Origin: Bdellovibrionales bacterium | Lineage (GTDB): Bacteria; Bdellovibrionota; Bdellovibrionia; Bdellovibrionales; UBA1609 | Assembly: GCA_020628165.1 (NCBI GenBank) | Contig: JAHDFM010000008.1 | Coordinates: forward strand, 69,096-112,933 | DNA: 43,838 bases | Direction: 5' to 3' | In this document: one piece after another, positions 8,187 through 16,757 of the stretch | How the letters are laid out: each line of letters starts with the position of its first letter | Numbering within the stretch: position 1 is the stretch's first letter | The notes under the pieces: model-generated | What the model was told of the DNA's origin: nothing | Databases searched by the model: none | The model's input: only the letters and a program-made list of their open reading frames with translations | Program-made: the position numbers and the translations under genes

Positions 8187-9214
8187 CCACCACTCCCCTC
8201 TGGGTTAGTTGTGTCTTGGGAGGTGTTGTTTTGATTCTGTTGCTGTTGCTGTTGCTCTTGCTGTTCTTGTTGTTGTTTGAGAGCGGCTTCTTCAGCTCGT
8301 TTTTCTTCTCGAACTTTAGCTATGTTGTTTGGAAAGCGTATGGGTGCAACAACGGTGAGGGCAAATTTTTTAGGTTTTAAATTGGCTTTTTGAGCTTTCT
8401 CAACAACTCCTAAAGTGATTTCAACCACATTGGGAAACTGTCCATTTGAATGTTTACTTTGTTTGTCTGTTGTTTTCCATTCCTTTTTCCAGTCAAGCTC
8501 CTCTTTGTCACCCTCGATGTCACCAGCATACTTCATTTCAAAGCGATCTACATTTTCAACTAGCACCATTTTGTTACCATCTTCATCGACCTTATCATCG
8601 ATGAAGGCACTTGAGCGTCGCCACAAGCATTTATTAACGCTGTCGCCAGTCTTGCGCGACTTACAGTCATCAATAAAATAACCAATTTCTGCTAAGTTAC
8701 TCTCCATACTTTCAGCAAAAGAGCGAATGTTACTGGCGCTGGTAAAATGCAGATTGTCCTCTTCACCTAAAAACTGAGTGTTTGAAACCATTTTTTTTTC
8801 TTTAAATTTTTCTTTGAGGCTAGCACAGGGGTCTTTTTTAGTTTCATTAGTATTGTTTGTTGTGGTTGGGTTCGTAGTTGTTGGAGTTTGTCCGTTTGGG
8901 TTAGTTGTGTTAGGAGTCGTGGTTTTTTTCTTGTTTTCTTTTTCGCAGCGGATGATGCGTTCTTTGAAAGATTCATTGTATAACTCTGCATGGTAATCAT
9001 AGAAGTTAAAGGCTTTTTCGATATCGCGCTTCATAACAGCGAGTGCATCTCTTACAATCGATTCGCGGTCAATACGTGCTTGAATGTTGCGTTTATTGGT
9101 CAGTGAGCTTTGTATAGAACGCGACGACAACAGAGCAAGAGATGAAAGAATTGCTAAAGCGATCATAGTTTCAATGAGAGTGAAACCAGAAGAGGATAAG
9201 TTTTTAGTTCGCAT
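8183..9214 (-). CDS. gspJ: Minor pseudopilin GspJ
   Basis: GspJ is part of the I-J-K tip complex. The start at 9214 (MRTKNLSSSG|FTLIETMIALAIL) is chosen because GGAGGAG lies about 8 bases upstream and the cleavage site follows after ten residues. Upstream in-frame codons would read back into gspI. The 343-residue protein has the N-terminal prepilin helix, a Thr/Asn-rich insertion at about residues 98-124, and a beta-rich body with WKKEWKTTD and VVEITLGVVEKA. The C-terminal tail is Gln-rich, then Asn/Gly-rich. E. coli GspJ is about 200 aa, so insertion and tail account for much of the extra length. It overlaps gspI by 11 bases. Confidence 0.92.
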   Translation of the reverse strand: MRTKNLSSSGFTLIETMIALAILSSLALLSSRSIQSSLTNKRNIQARIDRESIVRDALAVMKRDIEKAFNFYDYHAELYNESFKERIIRCEKENKKKTTTPNTTNPNGQTPTTTNPTTTNNTNETKKDPCASLKEKFKEKKMVSNTQFLGEEDNLHFTSASNIRSFAESMESNLAEIGYFIDDCKSRKTGDSVNKCLWRRSSAFIDDKVDEDGNKMVLVENVDRFEMKYAGDIEGDKEELDWKKEWKTTDKQSKHSNGQFPNVVEITLGVVEKAQKANLKPKKFALTVVAPIRFPNNIAKVREEKRAEEAALKQQQEQQEQQQQQQNQNNTSQDTTNPEGSGG

Positions 9215-9830
9215 CGCCAGAGTCTCCTCCGCCATCGCTATCATCGCCACCACCACCTCCACCGCCGCCAAGAGCAGACGCCAGTCCTCCAAGAGCACCT
9301 AAATCAAGCTCTTTGTTGTAATCAATATGGTATGTTGTGGCTGAAAATTCGATCTCCTTTTTTTTGTGTTTTACAAAAACGGACACTTTGATTTCTTTGA
9401 CCGACTTTTTAATGTGCTCACTCATCTGTTTGAGAATAGTTCCGATGGTTTCGTCGACATTGTCATCTTGTGAGGCGAGAATGGGGCCCAAATCTGGGAT
9501 TTCAAACTCTTGACTCGACATAGTCCAACGATAATTAGGATAGCCTTCAAATGTTCCAGACATTTCCTCTTTAACCTCTTCAAAGCTTTTGTCTTTGTGG
9601 ATGATTTCTATTTCTGTCATTTTTCGTTGCAGGAGTTCGGCAACGTTGTGGTTGAGTTGTGACTTATTTAAGCGAAAGTAATTGCCCGACCAAGAGGTGG
9701 TGAGGGTCACAATTGCGCCTGTTAATATTAGCATTGCGACCATCACTTCGATGAGAGTGAACCCTAATTCAAAAGGAGAGATCTTTGTGTTTTTTTTTAA
9801 ATCATTGTGAGAACTCATCCTTAAATTCAT
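9204..9830 (-). CDS. gspI: Minor pseudopilin GspI
   Basis: GspI nucleates the pseudopilus tip with GspJ and GspK. The prepilin cleavage motif ELG|FTLIEVMVAMLILTG is clear, with Glu at +5. The leader before cleavage is 23 residues if the ATG at 9830 is used and 19 if the one at 9818 is used. The second has AAGG directly before it but at too close a spacing, so the start is unsettled. The body includes the expected Y-R-W strand (YPNYRWTM). After about residue 178 the protein ends in a glycine/aspartate run (GGGGGGGGDDSDGGGDSGD) not typical of GspI. It is cotranscribed with gspH (43-base gap) and gspJ (11-base overlap). Confidence 0.92.
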   Translation of the reverse strand: MNLRMSSHNDLKKNTKISPFELGFTLIEVMVAMLILTGAIVTLTTSWSGNYFRLNKSQLNHNVAELLQRKMTEIEIIHKDKSFEEVKEEMSGTFEGYPNYRWTMSSQEFEIPDLGPILASQDDNVDETIGTILKQMSEHIKKSVKEIKVSVFVKHKKKEIEFSATTYHIDYNKELDLGALGGLASALGGGGGGGGDDSDGGGDSGDAN

Positions 9831-9873
9831 AACATAATTTTACTAAAAAAATTGTAAAAGTCATGTTAATAAA

Positions 9874-10497
9874 TCATTTCGGAGAGATGTCTTTCAATGA
9901 GCGGTACTCTGTGGAGATGTAGGCCTTTCCAGTCAAGGGGTGAATGCTGACAGTCCATCTTAAATTGTCGTCGTACTTTAAATGGATAGCGGCTTCGTCA
10001 ACAAAGCCTTCAGGCCTGAAATGAATGTAAACAACGCCGCTATCTATGGTTTTATCTAAATGTTTGAGCTCAATGTCTTCAAAAAAAATTCCACCTGGCA
10101 ACTGCCTGGGTTTGCCAAGCCTTGAATCTGGGGAGAAACCATCGTCTCGTTTTGGTTGTTTGTCATCTTTAAGCTTGAGTTTATTATACTCAGAGATAGA
10201 GCTGCTCTTTGAAGAAATTCGACTGCCAGACGCACTCTCAACCCAATATCGATGTTTGTCTTTGTGAAACTTTCCTTCACCCATGTCGATGACAAGGCGG
10301 TAGGTGGAGTTGCTGAGCTTTGCTTTGGAGTGCAGGTCTCGAGTGAGAACTCCAAACTGTCTGACGGCTTCTTTAATTTTATTGTTAGAGTTTTGGATTT
10401 TAGAAAAAAACATGGTTGCACTGCCGCCAATGATGAGAAGAACAATCATGATTTCCATCAATGTCATTCCTTTTTCATTTTTTAAAATTGCAGTCAT
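9874..10497 (-). CDS. gspH: Minor pseudopilin GspH
   Basis: GspH joins the pseudopilus shaft to its tip. The protein (207 aa) has the cleavage site NEKG|MTLMEIMIVLLIIGG ten residues from the start, then a hydrophilic beta-rich domain (TYRLVIDMGEGKF, VVYIHFRPEGFVDEAAIHL), the usual GspH/FimT arrangement. GAGG lies about 8 bases before the ATG. It is the first gene after the gspG terminator at 10528-10554, so gspH-N depend on read-through or on a promoter I could not identify. Length is slightly above the usual 150-200 aa. Confidence 0.9.
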   Translation of the reverse strand: MTAILKNEKGMTLMEIMIVLLIIGGSATMFFSKIQNSNNKIKEAVRQFGVLTRDLHSKAKLSNSTYRLVIDMGEGKFHKDKHRYWVESASGSRISSKSSSISEYNKLKLKDDKQPKRDDGFSPDSRLGKPRQLPGGIFFEDIELKHLDKTIDSGVVYIHFRPEGFVDEAAIHLKYDDNLRWTVSIHPLTGKAYISTEYRSLKDISPK

Positions 10498-10527
10498 GGT
10501 GCATCCTCATCGAATTGTGTTAAAAAA

Positions 10528-10554
10528 AAAGCGAAGATTTTTGATCTTCGCTTT
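10528..10554 (-). terminator. Terminator between gspG and gspH
   Basis: On the minus strand AAAGCGAAGAT and ATCTTCGCTTT form a perfect 11-bp stem with a 5-base loop, followed by a long T-run (nine T on the minus strand, + strand A-run 10522-10530). It lies 24 bases after the gspG stop and 30 bases before gspH. Such a strong terminator inside the gsp operon should make gspG mRNA far more abundant than gspH-N. Confidence 0.92.
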
Positions 10555-10577
10555 GTTTGTTTGAATCAGATGGAGTA

Positions 10578-11024
10578 TTACTCTTCATCTTCTTCTGGGT
10601 AAGAGATATCTTTATCAAAGCCATCACCACCTTCTGATTTATCAGCAGCGTACGACGTGATTGTATAAGAACCACCATCACTTTCATAGGCGAATTCATT
10701 CTTCCAAGGATCTTTTAAGTTGTCTTTTTTAACGTAAGACGTTGGGCCCCAGTTAGAACAATCAGAGGGAGCAGACACTAAGTTATCTAGTTCAGACGGG
10801 TAAGTGCCACAGTCTGCGTAGTAAGTTTCAATCGCCTTGCCAAGTTCAGCCATGGTGATTTTTGCTTGCGAGATTTTAGATTTTTTAAAGTTATCCATAA
10901 CTTTTGTGCCGAGAGTTGCCATCAAGCCACCTAAGATAACCATAACAATCATGATCTCAATGAGTGTCATACCTTCTTCATCTTTAAGGCTTGGAAGCTT
11001 TGTTGTTAATATTTTCTTCATCAT
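10578..11024 (-). CDS. gspG: Major pseudopilin GspG
   Basis: GspG polymerises into the T2SS pseudopilus that pushes substrates through GspD. The start at 11024 is chosen over the ATG eight codons upstream because GGAGGA stands 8 bases before it. The 148-residue prepilin is cut at DEEG|MTLIEIMIVMVILGG. The globular part shows the family features: KITMAELGKAIETYYADCGTYP, DPWKNEFAYESD and the C-terminal calcium-site region (GDGFDKDISYPEEDEE), followed by an acidic end. Two cysteines (YYADC and SDC) may form a disulfide. It is bounded by a 333-base gap upstream and a strong terminator downstream, which suits its need for high copy number. Confidence 0.96.
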   Translation of the reverse strand: MMKKILTTKLPSLKDEEGMTLIEIMIVMVILGGLMATLGTKVMDNFKKSKISQAKITMAELGKAIETYYADCGTYPSELDNLVSAPSDCSNWGPTSYVKKDNLKDPWKNEFAYESDGGSYTITSYAADKSEGGDGFDKDISYPEEDEE

Positions 11025-11105
11025 GTGGTTCTTCCTCCGTTTATTCATAATACTATTTCGGTATAAAATTCAAAGCACTAAAGGCACTTATGAAAGTACT
11101 GTATT

Positions 11106-11135
11106 ACTATATTCTGATTGTTAAATAAATGTAAA
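11106..11135 (-). promoter_or_regulatory. Candidate promoter of gspG
   Basis: On the minus strand TTTACA (11135-11130) and TATAGT (11111-11106) are 18 bases apart, each matching the sigma-70 consensus in five of six positions. A leader of about 75 bases would precede the gspG start. Confidence 0.4.
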
Positions 11136-11323
11136 ATTATCTCAATGATTTATTGGAAGGCCTTAATTTACGGCAAAAATTGTAAAAATTTGAAACAGAA
11201 GTGACAATTTGAGTTTCCTCTTGCTTTTCAGGCTAGGTCACATTTTGCGCAATATTTAGTCAGCCACTTGTTAATCAATGAAAAGGAGTCGAGTCGTTTT
11301 TGATAAAAATAATAAGACCAAAG

Positions 11324-11355
11324 CCCAGTGTCATTCTTTTTAAGATGACAGTGGG
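11324..11355 (-). terminator. Hairpin after gspF, weak terminator or attenuator
   Basis: CCCAGTGTCAT (11324-11334) and ATGACAGTGGG (11345-11355) pair over 11 bases with one mismatch and a 10-base loop, immediately past the gspF stop. The following minus-strand sequence is only partly T-rich (TTATTATTTTTATC, about 13 bases later), so termination may be partial. Confidence 0.5.
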
Positions 11356-11357
11356 TG

Positions 11358-12578
11358 CTATGTGCCCATGTTCATCATGTCGAAGAGGGGAACCATGATG
11401 GCAACAACGATGGATCCAATCACCCCACCCATAATAACAATCATCACAGGCTCCATCAGGGCGGTGAGGCCTTCTACCTCAGTATTGACCTGAAAGTCGT
11501 AAGCGTTACTGACCTGTTCGAGCATGTTTTCAAGTTCTCCTGTTTTTTCACCAATCCCAATCATATGTAAAACCATTGGTGGAAACTGCCCTGATCTTTT
11601 GAGTGGGCCAGCAATGGATTCCCCCTCACTGATGTTCTCACGAGCATCATCAATGGCAACGGCCAGAGCATCGTTATCAACAACATTACGTACAATGTCC
11701 ATAGCGGCAAGCATCGGCACGCCTCCATTGAGTAACGTTGAAAGAGTTTGGGCGAAACGAGATACGGCAACAAGGCGGGTGAGTTTGCCTATGATGGGCA
11801 GCTTTAAAATAAAACGGTCCCAAACTTTTCGTCCTGCCGGGGAGCTTTTCCAATTGCGAAAAATAAAGAAGCCAGCGATTGAAGCGATGATTATAATCAT
11901 CCAGTACTTGACCACAAAATCACTGAGGTCAATGATCAAGAGAGTGAACCAAGGCAAAATTAAATCTTCATTGGCTTCAAAGATTTCAACCATCTTGGGA
12001 ACAACATAAGTAAACACTACCCCTAAAATACCAATGGTCACAATGATCATAATAACTGGGTAAATCATGGCTGACTTTAATTTACTCTGAAGTTCGTTAG
12101 CTGACTCAGTAAATTCAGCCAAACGAATTAAAATCACGTCAAGAGTACCAGACATTTCACCGGCTTCTACCATTGACAAAAAGATGGTGTCAAAAGTTTT
12201 AGGGTATTTGGCCATTGATTTAAATAAGGGTTGTCCTTCATTCACCATGTTTTTAATTTCTGCCATAGTTTCAGCAAGGCTTTCGTTTTCAATTTGTTCA
12301 CTCACAGCTGTCAGGGAATCCACTAAAGGAATGTTTGCTTTTAACAGGGTCGCAAGCTGTCGAGTCATCATTGCTAAATCTTTAACGTTAGCTTTTCTAG
12401 AGTTGTTGCGTTTTTTTGCTTTTTTACCTTTGGCACCTTTTGAGCGATCTTTTAACGACTGAACATAAATGCCTTTTTTCTTCAGTTTTAACTTAGCTGT
12501 ACGAACATTATCAGCATCGACCGTACCTTTAGATGTGGTCCCTTTTTTGTTGAGACCTTTGTACTCATAAATGGGCAT
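11358..12578 (-). CDS. gspF: Type II secretion inner-membrane protein GspF
   Basis: GspF is the polytopic platform protein on which GspE drives pseudopilus assembly. The 406-residue protein begins MPIYEYKGLNKKGT..G, the family's N-terminal strand. It has two repeated helical cytoplasmic domains (RQLATLLKANIPLVDSL near 70-86 and RFAQTLSTLLNGGVPMLAAM near 270) and membrane segments at about 168-190, 213-232 and 374-398. The signature GEKTGELENMLEQVSNAYD and the end LMEPVMIVIMGGVIGSIVVA are typical. An insert of basic residues near 45-60 (KGAKGKKAKKRNNSRKA) is longer than usual. Its ATG directly follows the gspE stop. Confidence 0.96.
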   Translation of the reverse strand: MPIYEYKGLNKKGTTSKGTVDADNVRTAKLKLKKKGIYVQSLKDRSKGAKGKKAKKRNNSRKANVKDLAMMTRQLATLLKANIPLVDSLTAVSEQIENESLAETMAEIKNMVNEGQPLFKSMAKYPKTFDTIFLSMVEAGEMSGTLDVILIRLAEFTESANELQSKLKSAMIYPVIMIIVTIGILGVVFTYVVPKMVEIFEANEDLILPWFTLLIIDLSDFVVKYWMIIIIASIAGFFIFRNWKSSPAGRKVWDRFILKLPIIGKLTRLVAVSRFAQTLSTLLNGGVPMLAAMDIVRNVVDNDALAVAIDDARENISEGESIAGPLKRSGQFPPMVLHMIGIGEKTGELENMLEQVSNAYDFQVNTEVEGLTALMEPVMIVIMGGVIGSIVVAIMVPLFDMMNMGT

Positions 12579-14270
12579 TTACTGCTCCACCTGCGTGTTG
12601 GAGAGAATTTCTTCAATAGAAGTCAGTCCGCTCAATACTTTTTGAATGCCGTGATCACGGAAGGGAACCATGCCCTCTTCGATGGCTACTTTTTTGATGG
12701 TAGCACCATCTTTACGTTGCATGATCAAGCTTCGAATGGGTTCAGACACCATTAAAAGCTCTTGAATGATCGTACGGCCTGAGTATCCTTTGCCATTGCA
12801 CTCGTTACATCCCACGGGTTTGTGAATGTTGGTTCCTGCAATTTGATCTCGAGTTAACTCAAGGCTTTCTAGCTCGAGATCTGTCGGAGTGTGTGGCTCT
12901 TTGCAATGTGGGCAAAGCAATCGAATCAATCGTTGGGCCACAATTCCTAGAAGAGAAGTAGCAATCAAGAAAGGCTCACAACCCATATCGATCAAACGCG
13001 GGAAAACACCTGAAGAATCATTGGTGTGTAAAGTAGATAGCACTAAGTGACCAGTGAGAGATGCGTTGATGGCGATCTCTGCTGTTTCCAAGTCACGAAT
13101 CTCTCCCAGCATGATGACATTGGGGTCCTGACGTAAAATTGATTTTAAGCCTTTTGCGAAGGTTAAACCAATTTTGGCGTTGGTTTGAATTTGACCAATA
13201 CCGTGAATCCGTTGCTCCACTGGATCTTCAACAGTAATGATGTTTTTATCAATCGTATTGATTTTAGAAAGAGAGGAGTAAAGGGTGGTTGACTTACCAC
13301 TCCCTGTTGGACCCGTCACAAGAAAGATGCCGTAGGTTTTAGTTAAAATGTCATCGATCAGATCGAGGCTGCGTTTAGAAAAACCAAGCTGGTTGAGGTC
13401 TAAGATGACATTGGATCTATCTTGTAAACGCATGACGATGCGCTCACCAAAAGCTGTCGGTACAGTGCTTAAGCGCACATCAATGTCTTTACCTGCAAGT
13501 TTAAGCGGAATACGGCCATCTTGAGGTAAACGTTTTTCAGCAATGTTGAGGTTGGCCATAACTTTAATACGAGAGGTGATGGCGTTTTGTAATTTCTTAG
13601 GTGGTTTGTAGACATCCGTCAAAACACCGTCCACTCGGAAACGAACGACCATGTCTTTTTCATAAGGTTCAATATGAATATCGGAAGTTTTTTCTTTCAC
13701 AGCACGGAAGAGCAAGCGGTTGACCATCTTGATCACAGGAGCATCGTCGTCTCCCGCCTCAAGAAGGTCAATGACGGGATCGTCAAGGTCCATGTCGTCT
13801 TCTTCAATGTCGTCGAGACCTTCAAGTTCAGAGGTGCTTTTTTCGTAAACGCGGTTGATGGTGTCTTGCATTCTTTGACTAGAGGTCATTAAGTATTTAA
13901 TTGGTTTGCCAAATAGAACGCGCAAATCATCAAAAGCTTTATGATTGAGAGGATTGCTCGTTAAGACCAGCATGTATTCTTTTTCATCTTTAAAGGGAAG
14001 CACTTCGTGATTCTTAGAATAGTTGATGGGTATTTCACGCACATGATCTGTTAAAATATCATTGGCGGGAATGTTATCGATAAATTCAAGGTCCATCAGT
14101 TGGCACAGGTGGATCAAAACTTCATCAAGGCTTGAGTAACTCTTCTCGCGCATCAACTCTCTAAAACGCTCTCCATCAGCTGTTTTGAGATCTAAAATAG
14201 ATTCGAGCTGTTCTTTGTTAATGCGTGTGCCTTTAATGATCAGTGTTTCAAAGGTGGTTTTACTAGCCAT
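12579..14270 (-). CDS. gspE: Type II secretion ATPase GspE
   Basis: GspE is the hexameric cytoplasmic ATPase powering pseudopilus growth. The 563-residue protein has an N-terminal MshEN/GspE-N domain (about 10-150), a linker rich in acid (DDIEEDDMDLDD, 153-164) and the N2E domain (SDIHIEPYEKDMVVRFRVDG, 196-215). Walker A GPTGSGKS is at 320-327, the Asp box is ITVEDPVE, Walker B VIMLGEIRD is near 385-393, and a His box (LSTLHTND) follows. Four zinc-binding cysteines lie in two CxxC pairs at about 453/456 and 488/491, as in T2SS rather than twitching ATPases. The gene opens the gspE-N cluster. No convincing ribosome site or promoter was found upstream. Confidence 0.97.
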   Translation of the reverse strand: MASKTTFETLIIKGTRINKEQLESILDLKTADGERFRELMREKSYSSLDEVLIHLCQLMDLEFIDNIPANDILTDHVREIPINYSKNHEVLPFKDEKEYMLVLTSNPLNHKAFDDLRVLFGKPIKYLMTSSQRMQDTINRVYEKSTSELEGLDDIEEDDMDLDDPVIDLLEAGDDDAPVIKMVNRLLFRAVKEKTSDIHIEPYEKDMVVRFRVDGVLTDVYKPPKKLQNAITSRIKVMANLNIAEKRLPQDGRIPLKLAGKDIDVRLSTVPTAFGERIVMRLQDRSNVILDLNQLGFSKRSLDLIDDILTKTYGIFLVTGPTGSGKSTTLYSSLSKINTIDKNIITVEDPVEQRIHGIGQIQTNAKIGLTFAKGLKSILRQDPNVIMLGEIRDLETAEIAINASLTGHLVLSTLHTNDSSGVFPRLIDMGCEPFLIATSLLGIVAQRLIRLLCPHCKEPHTPTDLELESLELTRDQIAGTNIHKPVGCNECNGKGYSGRTIIQELLMVSEPIRSLIMQRKDGATIKKVAIEEGMVPFRDHGIQKVLSGLTSIEEILSNTQVEQ

Positions 14271-14648
14271 AGCATTATTTTAGATACAATTTTTTAAAAA
14301 AGCTAGGGTTTTAAACAGTGAAGATGTTATATCTTAGCAAAGTTTATACTTTAAAAATTAGGTTCTTGTTGTTTTTGTGAAAAGTCTTAAATTAAAATTT
14401 AGTGATTTGATGTTTATAATTTTTTTTTCTTGCAATAATAAACCTGTAGGAAGGTCGAGTTTTTGTTGCAGGCTTTAAATAGCAAGAAGCTAAAAAATAA
14501 AAGTTGTAGAAGTATATTATCTAGTAGTCCGTACAACTTTAAAAGCTTGCATGTTCTTCTTTTTAATTAAGGGAATTGAAGTTGACAGATGAAAAACTGC
14601 CTTTAAAATTTAATCAAGAGTCGTCAATTCATTACCTCTGAGGTGAGT
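14271..14648. other. Divergent intergenic region between gspE and a secreted protein gene
   Basis: This 378-base AT-rich gap must carry the promoter of the gspE-led operon (minus strand) and that of the LamG-like gene (plus strand, listed separately). I could not assign the gspE promoter with confidence. No ORF or repeat stands out. Confidence 0.5.
14582..14609 (+). promoter_or_regulatory. Candidate sigma-70 promoter of the LamG-like gene
   Basis: A perfect TTGACA (14582-14587) is followed after 16 bases by TAAAAT (14604-14609), a five-of-six match to the -10 box. The start codon of the next gene is 40 bases downstream. Confidence 0.5.
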
Positions 14649-15596
14649 ATGCATTTTATATTTTTAATATTAATATCTTTGAGTTTGGTTTTTGCAAAAG
14701 ATAAAGCGGAGTATGAGTTTTTTTACAACAATCACTCTTCAGATTTTATTTTATGGTTAGATGCTTCGAACAAAGAGTCTGTTGAAGATAAGTTTGGAAA
14801 CACAGCAAATCAACGCGAGTTCAATGGCAGAGTGTCTGTGTGGAGAGATATATCCAATAGTAAGCACACCCATGACTTTTACAGTCATAAAGAAAATACG
14901 GCACCTGACTATATAAACAAAAGACAGTCTCTTCGATTTAATGGCTTTGATACAAGGTTGGGCCCAAACAACCACGCCGAGTTAAACACTGCTGATGTTA
15001 ACCAAAGAAATGTCTCTGTCGTCTTTAGAACGAGTAGAGATGTGAGATCTCGGCAAATGATCTGGGATGGCGGTGGTGCCACACGTGGAATGAATATTTT
15101 TATTAGTAAAGGGCATTTGTATTGTGGTTTTTGGAATATGCCCAGTCTCAATGAAGATGGCGGGCAGGCACCAGAGTTTATAAAAACAAAAATTCGATCA
15201 AATAAAAAATATGTTATCACTTGGAGATTTGATTACTCAAACTATCCTGGCTTTCCAAATATTAATCAGTACACTCACACAGGTACTGATCCTTACAATA
15301 ATATAGGTATTTCAGGCACAGTTGATTGCTTTTTAAACGGGAAAAAATTTGGAACTATTGAAGCAAAGTCAGCTTTGTATTCTCATGGAGCTGACATCGA
15401 AATTGGCTGGAATGGAAACACATGTTGGGAAACAGCCTCTCGTAGCAATGAAGAAAGAACAAGTTGTGACAATGAGCCCAAAGGTGTTGAGCCTTTTCAT
15501 GGCAATATCTATGAAGTCCTGATGTTTAGGTCTGTGCCCAACAACCAGAAATTAAGACGCCTGTGGAGAACGCTAAAGAAAAAGTGGCAATTTTAA
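14649..15596 (+). CDS. Secreted LamG/concanavalin A-like domain protein
   Basis: This is a 315-residue exported protein. The signal peptide is MHFIFLILISLSLVFA. The start at 14649 is preferred to the GTG six bases upstream because GAGG lies 6 bases before it. The mature protein begins with the pattern FILWLDASN...W.DISN and continues with LRFNGFDTRLG, SVVFRTSRD, a ligand-loop-like GGGATRGMNIFIS and FHGNIYEVLMFRS. That is the layout of a LamG-like jelly-roll carbohydrate/protein-binding domain filling the whole protein. Two cysteines (NTCW, TSCD) may be bridged. It sits between the two T2SS gene blocks, so it is a candidate T2SS substrate; that link is inference. No catalytic motif was recognised. 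Confidence 0.75.
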   Translation: MHFIFLILISLSLVFAKDKAEYEFFYNNHSSDFILWLDASNKESVEDKFGNTANQREFNGRVSVWRDISNSKHTHDFYSHKENTAPDYINKRQSLRFNGFDTRLGPNNHAELNTADVNQRNVSVVFRTSRDVRSRQMIWDGGGATRGMNIFISKGHLYCGFWNMPSLNEDGGQAPEFIKTKIRSNKKYVITWRFDYSNYPGFPNINQYTHTGTDPYNNIGISGTVDCFLNGKKFGTIEAKSALYSHGADIEIGWNGNTCWETASRSNEERTSCDNEPKGVEPFHGNIYEVLMFRSVPNNQKLRRLWRTLKKKWQF

Positions 15597-15707
15597 TCTA
15601 GGGTCATTTCCACTTCTTAAAATGCTTATTCTATAAACCTTAAGTCGTAGACTCGTTTCTTATGTATTTTAGATTTCAACCCTTGAACTTTAGTCACTAA
15701 ATGTTTA

Positions 15708-15736
15708 AATAGCTAAGGCAATCAGCCTTAGTTATT
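15708..15736 (+). other. Intergenic hairpin upstream of the ABC exporter
   Basis: CTAAGGC (15713-15719) pairs perfectly with GCCTTAG (15725-15731), and AT pairs (with one G-T) extend the stem to about 12 bp. It is followed by TTATTAATAA rather than a clean T-run. It may be a weak terminator for the upstream gene or a leader structure of the exporter operon. Confidence 0.4.
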
Positions 15737-15758
15737 AATAAGACAGGAAGTGGTTACA

Positions 15759-16757
15759 GTGTCTATACAGATCGATAAATTAAGCAAAAAATTTATTTCT
15801 TATAAAAAACAGCCCGGGATCATTGGCTCTTTAAAATCCTTTGTCAATCGACAAGAGTTTGTGAACACTGCTGTGGATGAGTTCACCTTAGACATACAGC
15901 AAGGGGAATTCGTAGGTCTTTTAGGGCCAAATGGGGCTGGCAAAACGACACTTATGAAAATGATGACTGGGATCATTGTTCCGAGCTCAGGCCACATTCG
16001 TATCGTTGGCTACGAGCCTTTTCAGCGAAAGAAAATGTTTAGAAAAAAAATAGCTTTGGTGATGGGTCAAAAGTCTCAATTGTGGTGGGATGTGCCGGCC
16101 TATGATTCGTTCATGTTGTTGCAAAAGTATTATGAGCTTGAGTTTAAGTCTTTTAAATCCAGGTTAGATCAGTTGAGTGAACTTTTAGATGTCACTGACA
16201 AATTGCACATTCATGTTAGGAAGCTCTCCTTAGGTGAAAGAATGAAACTTGAAATCATGGCCAGTTTGCTGCACCAACCGGATGTGATTTTTCTTGATGA
16301 GCCCACGATAGGGCTTGATGTTTTAGCCCAACAAAACATTCGAAAATTTTTAAAAGAGTATCAAAAAGAACACAACACCACAATTGTGTTGACCTCGCAC
16401 TATATGGCCGACGTTCAGGAGCTATGCTCACGAATTGTGTTAATACTTGGTGGTAAAAAAAGTTTTGATGGGCCAATAGAAAAATTTGAAAGTTTACTGG
16501 GAAAAGAAAAATTTGTTCACTTTGAGTTTTCGGAGTCAGTTAACCCTCATAAAGACTTTACTTTTTTTGATCAATTTGACCCGAGCTGGTCAAACGATTT
16601 CTCCCAAGTGGACTTGCGCATACCCGAAACAGATTTGCGTTCAGCCACTATTAAAATTTTGCAAGACTTTCCTTTAATCAATTACAACTGTGAGCAGTTG
16701 CCGGTTGAGCGAGTTATGAAAGCCTTGATGGAAAAGCCGGGAGTGATCAGTGAATGA
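15759..16757 (+). CDS. ABC transporter ATP-binding protein (ABC-2 type)
   Basis: This cytoplasmic ATPase powers an ABC-2 type exporter with the next two genes. Counted from the GTG at 15759 (AGGAAG eight bases upstream; another GTG at 15750 overlaps that site), Walker A GPNGAGKT is at residues 56-63. The signature LSLGE and Walker B VIFLDEP follow near 145 and 170, then the H-loop (TIVLTSHYMADV). The roughly 90-residue C-terminal extension and strong similarity in layout to the DrrA/NatA-like COG4586 group suggest export of an unknown substrate. The stop overlaps the next gene by 8 bases. Such triplets are known in antibiotic, lipid or sodium export, so the substrate cannot be named. Confidence 0.9.
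   Translation: MSIQIDKLSKKFISYKKQPGIIGSLKSFVNRQEFVNTAVDEFTLDIQQGEFVGLLGPNGAGKTTLMKMMTGIIVPSSGHIRIVGYEPFQRKKMFRKKIALVMGQKSQLWWDVPAYDSFMLLQKYYELEFKSFKSRLDQLSELLDVTDKLHIHVRKLSLGERMKLEIMASLLHQPDVIFLDEPTIGLDVLAQQNIRKFLKEYQKEHNTTIVLTSHYMADVQELCSRIVLILGGKKSFDGPIEKFESLLGKEKFVHFEFSESVNPHKDFTFFDQFDPSWSNDFSQVDLRIPETDLRSATIKILQDFPLINYNCEQLPVERVMKALMEKPGVISE

Larger units (their letters stand above)
11025..11357. other. 333-base gap between gspF and gspG
   Basis: The gap contains a hairpin right after the gspF stop and a candidate promoter for gspG; both are listed separately. No ORF of note is seen. A gap of this size in an otherwise tight cluster suggests gspG is transcribed on its own. Confidence 0.6.

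Noticed and set aside
9215-9298. Longer N-terminus for GspJ
   Set aside because: The extra 28 residues are gspI's tail read in another frame. ATG 9214 has GGAGGAG upstream and a normal prepilin leader length.
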